From Desulfobulbaceae bacterium (lineage in GTDB: Bacteria; Desulfobacterota; Desulfobulbia; Desulfobulbales; Desulfobulbaceae), in assembly GCA_027011235.1 (NCBI GenBank), contig JALVAI010000205.1, positions 1 through 8,986 on the forward strand: 8,986 nt of DNA, written 5' to 3'. The translations under genes were made by a program, and so were the position numbers. This document shows, piece by piece, positions 1 to 5,226 of the stretch (its first letter is position 1; the number at the start of each line of letters is the position of its first letter). The notes below the pieces were generated by a model. That model made no database searches. It saw nothing but the letters and a program-made list of their open reading frames with translations, and was not told where the DNA came from.

Positions 1-965
1 CCATCGCCAAAAATCTTCCAGGCCACAATCGGCCCCACGGCCGCACCCAGTCCACGCATGGAATAAAGCACTCCGGACAGGCCGCCGCTGCCGCTACCGG
101 CAAAAACCTGTTCGCCAAAAACCGTTAACATAACCAGGATACCGCCCGACATGGCCCAGCCACTTTTCACCATGAGCAGGGCGGCCACATCCCGGTTGCA
201 CCTGACATAGCGCACCCCTTCAACCAGGTCATGCAGACCGGTTATGCGGGCAAGAGAAAAGGCAGCCTTTTTCTTTTTTGTCAGGGGTGGTATTTGAACT
301 GTCACCATCACCAGGGCCGACAGGACAAAGGATGCCGCATCGATTAAAACCGCCGTCCGCCAGCCAAAGGCCGCAGTGACAAAACCGCCGGCAGCTGCTC
401 CCAGGGCCAGCATTATCGACCAGGATGCTCCGGAAAGACCATTGGCAATACTGAGCTCTTCTTTGGCACAAATATCAGGCAAAACCGCCTGCCTGGCAGG
501 ATGCCAGAAACTCCAGAGAGACTCCTGGACAAGGGCAAGGACAAAAACCAGGTAGACCTGGTTGGCATTATTTATAAGAAGATAGGCCAGGACAACAAAG
601 ACGCGGGCGATATCACACAAGATAAGAATGGCCTTTCGACTGAATCGATCGGCAACAACACCGGCCGCCGGCCCTAAAACCGTGGTGGGAATAAATTTTG
701 CGATCAGAAACCAGCTGACAGCCTCGCCGGAACCTGTTAAACGGGTGAGCAGGACAAAAATGGCGATGTAATTGAACCAGTCCCCGGCCTGGCTGATGAT
801 ACCTGAAATCCAGAATCTGCGATAATTGGCATTGCGCCGCAGCAGATAGAGATAGGAACTCAACTGACCGGCGGACATGGAGCTACCGGCGGGATTGTTT
901 GTTGGCTGATCGGTTTTTTGCTGGTCGGTCATACATGCAACAGGATTTTGCGGGCACGCCTGCAT
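1..965 (-). CDS. MFS transporter, EntS/MFS_3-like (partial, C-terminus beyond window)
   Basis: The reverse strand reads open from an ATG at 965 to the window edge (321 codons), so the C-terminal part is missing. Hydrophobic segments alternate with short polar loops from about residue 55 on. The MFS loop 2-3 signature is visible as GVVADRFSRK (about residues 102-111), with a QESLWSFWHPARQAVLPD stretch near 147-164 typical of the MFS_3/enterobactin-exporter-like group. The protein should sit in the inner membrane and export a small molecule by proton antiport; the substrate cannot be told. I chose the start at 965 because GGAG lies 6 nt before it; an in-frame ATG at 932 has no Shine-Dalgarno. 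The first ~35 residues are polar and poorly constrained, so the start is uncertain. The gene is divergent from the cysteine-cluster gene at 1119. Family call is confident, function is not. Confidence 0.87.
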   Translation of the reverse strand, partial: MQACPQNPVACMTDQQKTDQPTNNPAGSSMSAGQLSSYLYLLRRNANYRRFWISGIISQAGDWFNYIAIFVLLTRLTGSGEAVSWFLIAKFIPTTVLGPAAGVVADRFSRKAILILCDIARVFVVLAYLLINNANQVYLVFVLALVQESLWSFWHPARQAVLPDICAKEELSIANGLSGASWSIMLALGAAAGGFVTAAFGWRTAVLIDAASFVLSALVMVTVQIPPLTKKKKAAFSLARITGLHDLVEGVRYVRCNRDVAALLMVKSGWAMSGGILVMLTVFGEQVFAGSGSGGLSGVLYSMRGLGAAVGPIVAWKIFGD

Positions 966-1118
966 CCTGATCTCCGGTAAGGTCCTCAACACATGGGCAA
1001 ATTACAGGCAGAGTAATTATCACACAATGAAAGTCGGAAAAAGCCGGCTCACATCCTGACCCAATCGGGCACTGGAAACACATCATCGAAAAAACCTCTT
1101 CATACCACAGACTATCCC

Positions 1119-1793
1119 ATGGCCACAGTTGATGCCCTGAAAGCGCTCTACGTTTTTTATGCCCGGTTTGTCCGAAGTTTCTCTTTTGCCTGCGGCCCCG
1201 GATGTTCAACCTGCTGTTCAGTCAATGTTGTGATAACCAGCCTCGAGGCCGACTACCTGGGCCAACATCCAGCCCTGTCAGACAGGCAAGTTCAGCGACA
1301 AATCAATGCCGCGCTCCTCCGACCCCGTTTTATTCCGACAATGACAACCAACCGGCTTGCACGCTTTTGCCTGCGCCGGCAGGAACCGCCGGAAGAACAG
1401 GGAACACATGCGCCGGGCCAATGTCCTCTTCTTGGCCGGGACGGATGTTGCCTGGTCTATGAAAACCGGCCCTTTTCCTGTCGGGCCATGTCGTCTGAAC
1501 AGAAGTGTCAGGATGATGGAGAAGCGGTAATGCCCCCTTTTCTGTATACGATCAACCTTGTCTTTTACCAGTTGATCGAGCATTTAGACCGCAAAGGAAC
1601 AAGCGGCAATATGCTGGATATGCTTGCCGGTGACAATAGAAACAGAATAGACAACACCCCTTTTCCCGGTTTTCTGATAACCGACACAGAAAAGGCCCCA
1701 TTACAACGGCTCTTGACAACAATGAAAAATTATCCGGTCAACAAGAGCCATCTTGCGGATTTCTTTCCTTCGCAAACATTTCAACTTGAATAA
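1119..1793 (+). CDS. YkgJ-family cysteine cluster protein (CxxxCxxCC)
   Basis: A 224-residue soluble protein with the defining cluster Cys25-x3-Cys29-x2-Cys32-Cys33 (CGPGCSTCC). A second cysteine-rich block has Cys102, Cys110-Cys111, Cys121 and Cys130 (QCPLLGRDGCC ... RPFSCRAM). This is the layout of the YkgJ/UPF0153 family (PF03692), thought to bind zinc or an iron-sulfur cluster; the molecular role is unknown. There are ten cysteines in all, including an extra one at 84. No signal peptide or membrane segment is seen. The ATG at 1119 is the only reasonable start: the frame is open upstream back to a stop at 1014-1016 but has no ATG, GTG or TTG there, and no clear Shine-Dalgarno precedes 1119, so translation may be weak. 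The stop codon ends 7 nt before the terminator hairpin of the convergent tRNA gene. The gene stands alone on this strand, so context gives no function. Confidence 0.85.
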   Translation: MATVDALKALYVFYARFVRSFSFACGPGCSTCCSVNVVITSLEADYLGQHPALSDRQVQRQINAALLRPRFIPTMTTNRLARFCLRRQEPPEEQGTHAPGQCPLLGRDGCCLVYENRPFSCRAMSSEQKCQDDGEAVMPPFLYTINLVFYQLIEHLDRKGTSGNMLDMLAGDNRNRIDNTPFPGFLITDTEKAPLQRLLTTMKNYPVNKSHLADFFPSQTFQLE

Positions 1794-1794
1794 C

Positions 1795-1839
1795 AAAAAA
1801 ATCCCTTGGGGCACATTGTTGAAACATGCCCCAAGGGAT
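1795..1839 (-). terminator. Rho-independent terminator of tRNA-Pro
   Basis: A perfect 13-bp inverted repeat, ATCCCTTGGGGCA (1801-1813) with TGCCCCAAGGGAT (1827-1839), encloses a 13-nt loop. Read on the minus strand it is followed at once by a run of seven T (1801 down to 1795), a classic intrinsic terminator 12 nt after the tRNA CCA end. On the plus strand no T-run follows, so it is unlikely to be an efficient terminator for the cysteine-cluster gene, although a convergent transcript could be slowed by the same hairpin. Confidence 0.9.
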
Positions 1840-1850
1840 TGCGTTGTAAA

Positions 1851-1927
1851 TGGTCGGGAAGAGAGGATTCGAACCTCCGACCCCAGCGTCCCGAACGCTG
1901 TGCTCTACCAGACTGAGCCACTTCCCG
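1851..1927 (-). tRNA. tRNA-Pro (anticodon CGG)
   Basis: The 77-nt minus-strand sequence folds into a full cloverleaf. The acceptor stem is CGGGAAG/CTTCCCG with discriminator A and an encoded CCA; the D-arm is GCTC/GAGC with a 9-nt loop containing GG. The anticodon stem is CAGCG/CGCTG with loop TTCGGGA, giving anticodon CGG, and the T-arm is GGAGG/CCTCT with loop TTCGAAT. The anticodon reads CCG proline codons, and G37 after the anticodon fits tRNA-Pro and the TrmD methylation site. An intrinsic terminator follows. I see no convincing -35/-10 pair in the ~65 nt before it; TAGAAT at 1950-1945 (minus) is the best -10 candidate but lacks a matching -35. Confidence 0.97.
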
Positions 1928-1992
1928 ACGATATATTCCTTCTTATTCTACACAATCCTCCTGATAGAAGAATAGAGAGAAATTGAGAAGAC

Positions 1993-2033
1993 AAAAAAAT
2001 AAAAACAGCAGACAAAGGCCTGTTGTTTTTATT
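1993..2033. terminator. Bidirectional intrinsic terminator-like hairpin
   Basis: AATAAAAACAGCAG (1998-2011) pairs with CTGTTGTTTTTATT (2020-2033), a 14-bp stem around an 8-nt loop with a single non-Watson-Crick position. That position is G-U if transcribed from the plus strand and A-C from the minus strand. The core CAGCAG/CTGTTG is followed on the plus strand by TTTTTATTTA, and on the minus strand by TTTTTATTTTTTT, a strong U-tract. The minus-strand direction would end transcription coming from hup (or a small RNA) before the tRNA gene, which is the more useful job because no plus-strand gene precedes it closely. Confidence 0.65.
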
Positions 2034-2097
2034 TATCCAGCAGCCCGCCAAACGCCTTTACTGTTTCACTCCACATGCAAAATCATCTCGAAATCAT
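1993..2097 (-). ncRNA. Candidate ~100-nt small RNA (speculative)
   Basis: On the minus strand a perfect TATAAT at 2109-2104 has a weak -35-like TTGCAC at 2134-2129 (19-nt spacing). A transcript starting near 2097 would run about 105 nt to the strong hairpin/U-tract at 2033-1993. Its 5' part overlaps paired elements TTTCACATG (2103-2095) and CATGTG (2077-2072), with a further GTGAAA at 2069-2064, giving two mutually exclusive pairings. I recognise no known RNA family. The -35 match is poor and AT-rich spacers often contain chance TATAAT, so this is a lead only. Confidence 0.2.
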
Positions 2098-2311
2098 GTG
2101 AAAATTATAAACGAAACAGAATGTAAATGTGCAATTGGGGTTATCGTGGCTGCTTATTTATTTCTGGCCACCTTTAAAAAATTGCCGCCGGATCTCTGCG
2201 TCACAGAAAAATGAAAAATGCTCACATATGTCTAATATGCTGCCCTTTTTAATCTTCCTGTTCCTTGACCTCGAACGAAAATTCTAATTTTTCAAGGCCC
2301 CCTTCTGTTAA

Positions 2312-2584
2312 TTACTTGACGGCTTCAGCCAACTTGCTGCCTGGTTTAAACTTGGCAACAGTTTTGGCAGGGATATTGATCATTTCACCTGTACGGGGAT
2401 TTTTGGCCTTCCTCTTGGAACGTTTGACAGTGGAAAAGGTGCCAAAACCCACCAGCGTGACCTTGTCTCCTTCGGAAAGCGCTCCTGTTACAGCGGCCAG
2501 CATACCGTTCAATGCCTTTTCGGCGGCTGCCTTACTGATGTCTGCTGCATCTGCCATTGCCCCTACGAGTTCCTTTTTGTTCAT
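2312..2584 (-). CDS. hup: HU family DNA-binding protein
   Basis: A 90-residue protein, full length for HU/IHF. It begins MNKKELVGAMADAADISK, the N-terminal helical dimerisation part. It carries the family signature GFGTFSTVKRSKRKAKNPRTG (about 46-66) with the DNA-intercalating proline at 63 in the arm tip, followed by IPAKTVAKFKPGSKL near the C-terminus. HU bends and compacts DNA with little sequence preference and supports replication, repair and recombination. IHF subunits share the fold, but the arm and ends look like HU. The ATG at 2584 is preceded by a strong GGAGGGAAGA Shine-Dalgarno. The gene has its own near-consensus promoter, in keeping with an abundant protein, and lies downstream of the LarE-like gene on the same strand, so some read-through is possible. 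Confidence 0.96.
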   Translation of the reverse strand: MNKKELVGAMADAADISKAAAEKALNGMLAAVTGALSEGDKVTLVGFGTFSTVKRSKRKAKNPRTGEMINIPAKTVAKFKPGSKLAEAVK

Positions 2585-2620
2585 TCTTCCCTCCAGAATT
2601 AAATTGTGTGCCGGTATTGA

Positions 2621-2637
2621 TCAGACCAACAGTCTGA
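2621..2637 (-). promoter_or_regulatory. Hairpin in hup 5' leader
   Basis: TCAGAC (2621-2626) and GTCTGA (2632-2637) form a perfect 6-bp stem with a 5-nt loop, placed in the predicted ~70-nt untranslated leader of hup between promoter and Shine-Dalgarno. It could protect the 5' end or adjust translation. It may also be chance. Confidence 0.35.
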
Positions 2638-2662
2638 CCCGCTCCACTGCGTGAACAGCGGA

Positions 2663-2691
2663 ATTAAAATAAAGATGACTTGTTTTGTCAA
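2663..2691 (-). promoter_or_regulatory. Sigma-70 type promoter of hup
   Basis: On the minus strand a perfect -35 TTGACA (2691-2686) is separated by 17 bp from a -10 TTTAAT (2668-2663, 5 of 6 matches). Transcription would start near 2656, giving a leader of about 70 nt before the hup ATG at 2584. This is the best promoter in the window. Confidence 0.8.
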
Positions 2692-2839
2692 AGGAAAAAA
2701 ACCATTTTTTCCCGTCTACTGGCAGATTGCGGCCGAAATACCTTTTCTTTCGACCCATAAAATAGCCTTTTCTTCGGAAAGATTTATCAACAGCATCAAA
2801 AAAAGAATAAAAAGCGGAAATAAAAAACAAAACGACGCA

Positions 2840-3667
2840 TTATGACGACATGACAACCGATGCCATCTCTCGTCCCTGCAAATTCAAAAAAATATCGCTG
2901 ATGCCGGATTTTTGAAAAAGGCGGACAACAGCCTGCCGCATCCCGGGCCGGGCAAATCGATCAAAATCACGATGGAGAATTTCCAGAAACACGGCGTCGT
3001 CCCGTTGCGGATGCAGTCGGACACGGCAGCCGGCAAAACCAAGGGCGCCCAATCCCTCTTCATACAATGCAATCTTTGTCAGCCGGTCCTCTGTTATTGC
3101 AACGCCATGGGGAATACGGGTGGCAAGACAGGAGGCCGAAGGAATATCCCAGGTATCAAGCCCCAGGTCCCGGCTGCATGCGCGGATGTCGTTTTTGGAA
3201 AATCCCGCTTCCACCAGCGGTGTTTTTACTCCCAGTTCATGGATGGCGGACAGTCCGGGCCGCCGGTCTTTCAGATCATCGGTGTTGGTACCATCAAGGA
3301 GAATCTGCAGGTCATGACGATGCATCACTGCTAAAAATTCCTTATACATTCTAAGCTTGCAGAAATAACAACGCCTCTCACTGTTTTCCACAAACTCCTT
3401 CCACAAAAGCGGTTGCAGGTCCATGGCCAGCAACTCAACCCCATGTATGCCATGCCTGGCCGCCCAGTTACGTGCCTGTTGCCGCTCCGGCAGAGCGACA
3501 AGACAACTGTCTGCATGAAGGATAAGCACATTGCCGGCGCCCAAGACGCCTAACGCGGATTTTAATAAAAACGAACTGTCAACTCCGCCGGAAAACGCCA
3601 CCGCCACCCTGGCGTATTCCTGCAGCAGATCATGGAGTTTTGCGGTTTTTTGATCAAGAGACAGCAA
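2840..3667 (-). CDS. larE: LarE-like ATP-dependent sacrificial sulfur transferase
   Basis: 275 residues with the PP-loop ATP-pyrophosphatase motif SGGVDSS (26-32). The LarE-type RCYFCK (99-104), DGTNTDD (125-131) and PSASCLATRIPHG (176-188) segments are present. Cys180 aligns with the cysteine that LarE consumes as sulfur donor when it converts the pyridinium carboxylate of the nickel-pincer cofactor precursor to thiocarboxylates. LarE activates its substrate by adenylation. LarB and LarC, the usual partners, and lactate racemase LarA are not in the window. The start is TTG at 3667, with GGAG 8 nt upstream; no ATG or GTG lies in frame before it and the next ATG is at residue 107. It begins 26 nt after the homocysteine-biosynthesis gene, so the two are likely cotranscribed. 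The C-terminal part (RVRLHPQRDDAVFLEI) departs from the common RVR..ARIE pattern as I remember it. Family call firm; the substrate here may not be the nickel cofactor. Confidence 0.88.
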   Translation of the reverse strand: MLSLDQKTAKLHDLLQEYARVAVAFSGGVDSSFLLKSALGVLGAGNVLILHADSCLVALPERQQARNWAARHGIHGVELLAMDLQPLLWKEFVENSERRCYFCKLRMYKEFLAVMHRHDLQILLDGTNTDDLKDRRPGLSAIHELGVKTPLVEAGFSKNDIRACSRDLGLDTWDIPSASCLATRIPHGVAITEDRLTKIALYEEGLGALGFAGCRVRLHPQRDDAVFLEILHRDFDRFARPGMRQAVVRLFQKSGISDIFLNLQGREMASVVMSS

Positions 3668-3693
3668 GAAACTCTCTCCAACACAGGCATCGG

Positions 3694-4881
3694 CTACTTA
3701 TCAAAAGAAAAATCCACTGTTGGAAACGAGGCCACCGGTTCGGCAAGAAGAAACGAGCCCTCAAGTATTCTTTTTTTCAACAGTTCCGCAATTTCAACGG
3801 CCTTGACATAGGAGGAAAGCGGGGCCGTGGGCACCTTTTTACCGGCCACCTCAATGGTGCCGCTCTTGAGTTGGGCATAGCTGACCTCCCCATAGGTGCG
3901 GGCAATGCCGTTGGTGTAATCATGGCCGTAATCCACCACCTGGGTGAAAATCTCGGCATCGGAAACTCCGGTGAACCGGGCCATTTCCTCATTCAGGATC
4001 GGGATCGGCACCCCCAGTCCAACGGCCAGTGAACAGCCATACCCCTGGATACTGACCCCGCGCAGCCAATCGGCGGACATCTGCTTGAGGTCACCCTGTA
4101 CCATCATGGTGCCGGCCGGCCGCAACGGTACTCCGTTTTTTCCCCGCGGCGCCGCCGGATTATGCTGGCTGCCGTGCCAGGTAACATAGCCGATGCCGCC
4201 GCCAAGAAATATACGGGTGCCAAGCCCGATGGTCCTGTACAGAGGATCATTGAGCAAGGGACTCAGTTGACCGGCGCTGCAGTAATTGGCATTGCGGCAT
4301 TTTGGTTTCAAGGTTCCCATATAGGTATAGACGGTCTTGTCCGACAGGTTGACCGCACAGTTATAATTCTGGTACCCGTTGCGCGGATTGCACAACAGGG
4401 CATGGGGAAAATCAGCCAGGGTCATTTCCCTTTTGCATTTGCGGTTGGCATAACAGTCGGTGGGATAGGCCTTGGCCTCGAGAAAAACCTTTTTGCCGGC
4501 AACAAGGTCCTCGATGATGTGGCCGCCGCCATACCTGAATTCTCCCGGATATACCTTGTTCAAGGGATCATCCTCGGCCGGTTCCGTGGCGCCGAGATAA
4601 AAATCTATGGCCGCAAGACCGGCATAGGCCTGCACCTTGTTGACCCATACCTTCTGGGCCTTTATGGTCGGAATGGTCTGGCCGAAGTTAAAAAAAGCAC
4701 CGGAAGAACACATGGTCGAAAAGGTGCCGGTTGTTACGACATCGACCTTGCGCGCTGCCTCGACCGGGCCATCTTTCTCGACAATGTCTATCATCTCCTC
4801 CGCCGTTACCACCACAGCCTCACCGGCCTTGATACGGGCATTGATTTCGGCATAGGTTTTATTGACCACAAATTCACTCAT
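3694..4881 (-). CDS. Homocysteine biosynthesis protein (DUF39/HcyBio)
   Basis: 395 residues of the DUF39 family (PF01837). Recognisable stretches are VVTTGTFSTMCSSGAFFNFG (49-68), GEFRYGGGHIIEDLVAGK (113-130), CNPRNGYQNYNCAVN (164-178), YMGTLKPKCRNANYCSAG (187-204) and GIGYVTWHGSQHNP (229-242). Work on methanogens and sulfate reducers ties this family to making homocysteine from aspartate semialdehyde and sulfide, together with a small NIL/ferredoxin protein. Eight cysteines (58, 143, 149, 164, 175, 195, 201, 283) are available for persulfide or cluster chemistry. The protein ends after the DUF39 domain: the C-terminal CBS domains of some archaeal relatives are absent, and no ferredoxin partner is adjacent. 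The ATG at 4881 has only a weak GAGA Shine-Dalgarno. First gene of a probable two-gene operon with the LarE-like gene, divergent from pheA. No SAM-riboswitch signature is seen upstream. Cytoplasmic. Confidence 0.9.
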   Translation of the reverse strand: MSEFVVNKTYAEINARIKAGEAVVVTAEEMIDIVEKDGPVEAARKVDVVTTGTFSTMCSSGAFFNFGQTIPTIKAQKVWVNKVQAYAGLAAIDFYLGATEPAEDDPLNKVYPGEFRYGGGHIIEDLVAGKKVFLEAKAYPTDCYANRKCKREMTLADFPHALLCNPRNGYQNYNCAVNLSDKTVYTYMGTLKPKCRNANYCSAGQLSPLLNDPLYRTIGLGTRIFLGGGIGYVTWHGSQHNPAAPRGKNGVPLRPAGTMMVQGDLKQMSADWLRGVSIQGYGCSLAVGLGVPIPILNEEMARFTGVSDAEIFTQVVDYGHDYTNGIARTYGEVSYAQLKSGTIEVAGKKVPTAPLSSYVKAVEIAELLKKRILEGSFLLAEPVASFPTVDFSFDK

Positions 4882-4988
4882 GACATTCTCTTTTGTTTAT
4901 TTGCCAGGCTATCCTTACACCATGAAAAATTTTCACATCACCCTGAATTCAGTTACCATTCCGGCCACACCTCAATGGCGGGAGCGGA

Positions 4989-5018
4989 TTTTCCGGCCCG
5001 GCCACCCGGCCCGGAAAA
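4989..5018. repeat. GC-rich 13-bp inverted repeat
   Basis: TTTTCCGGCCCGG (4989-5001) and CCGGCCCGGAAAA (5006-5018) pair along 13 positions with one central mismatch and a 4-nt spacer. It is much more GC-rich than the flanking DNA. Neither strand has a T-run after it, so it is not a simple intrinsic terminator. It may be an operator, a transcript-end stabiliser, or a copy of a dispersed REP-like element. Confidence 0.6.
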
Positions 5019-5139
5019 CAGAAATTGTATATTAGTAAAAACATGGTCGGACGCAACTCTTTTTCATTTGATCGACTGAAAATATGTTTTTTTCTTTGCA
5101 ACTCCCAAAAGATGATTTAGCATGTATGGTTCCGTTGCC

Positions 5140-5172
5140 TGATTATAATCATCAATAATATCCTGGATTCAA
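5140..5172. promoter_or_regulatory. Palindromic TATAAT element, possible divergent promoter
   Basis: The perfect 12-bp palindrome TGATTATAATCA (5140-5151) presents TATAAT on both strands. On the minus strand TTGAAT (5172-5167) lies 19 bp upstream of it, a poor but possible promoter for the homocysteine/LarE operon. On the plus strand no good -35 lies at the right distance for pheA. The symmetry could also be an operator half-site pair. Confidence 0.35.
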
Positions 5173-5226
5173 CAAATTTATCCAAACCTTCCCCAGAAAG
5201 CTGACAAGTCGGTAGAGCACCTTCCC

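Larger units (their letters stand above)
1928..2311. other. Gene-poor spacer between tRNA-Pro and hup
   Basis: This 384-bp AT-rich stretch contains no ORF I would support. It holds a long hairpin with T-tracts on both sides (1998-2033), a perfect minus-strand TATAAT (2109-2104), and an imperfect hairpin close to the hup stop whose arms CCTTGA/TCAAGG are not followed by a T-run. A 63-codon plus-strand frame at 2023-2214 starts inside the hairpin and resembles no family I know. A small RNA is possible here (see the separate candidate). Confidence 0.5.
4882..5226. other. Divergent intergenic region, homocysteine gene / pheA
   Basis: 345 bp without a convincing gene. It should hold the promoters of both operons. 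From left to right there is an AT palindrome TGAAAAATTTTCA (4923-4935), a long GC-rich inverted repeat (4989-5018), AT-rich DNA, and a 12-bp perfect palindrome TGATTATAATCA (5140-5151). A 37-residue plus-strand frame at 4922-5035 lacks a ribosome-binding site. I looked for SAM riboswitch or T-box sequence signatures and saw none. Confidence 0.6.

Noticed and set aside
883..1209. Minus-strand 108-codon frame overlapping the MFS start and the cysteine-cluster gene
   Set aside because: Out of frame with the MFS protein and antisense to the cysteine-cluster gene; composition is not protein-like.
1795..1927. tRNA-Pro as integration site of a mobile element
   Set aside because: No integrase, no duplicated tRNA 3' end and no direct repeat of the CCA-end region was seen within the window.
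1753..1986. Plus-strand 77-codon frame containing GREERIRTSDPSVPNAVLYQTEPLPDD
   Set aside because: It is the antisense translation of tRNA-Pro, a well-known false protein in databases.
2265..2654. Plus-strand 129-codon frame
   Set aside because: Antisense to hup and its promoter; no supporting features.
2885..3072. Apparent ORFs in other frames inside the LarE-like gene
   Set aside because: They overlap a conserved PP-loop enzyme whose full-length frame is intact; no frameshift is needed to explain the gene.
4922..5035. Plus-strand 37-residue small ORF (MKNFHITLNSVT...) upstream of pheA
   Set aside because: No Shine-Dalgarno and it spans the GC-rich inverted repeat; it has only two phenylalanines, so it is not a typical phe attenuator leader.
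4162..5079. Plus-strand 305-codon open frame
   Set aside because: It is antisense to the well-conserved DUF39 gene along most of its length, shows no recognisable domain and has no ribosome-binding site; long antisense frames are common in this codon-usage background.
4882..5226. SAM riboswitch or T-box expected before a homocysteine gene
   Set aside because: I saw neither the conserved SAM-I core nor a T-box sequence; a covariance-model search would settle it.
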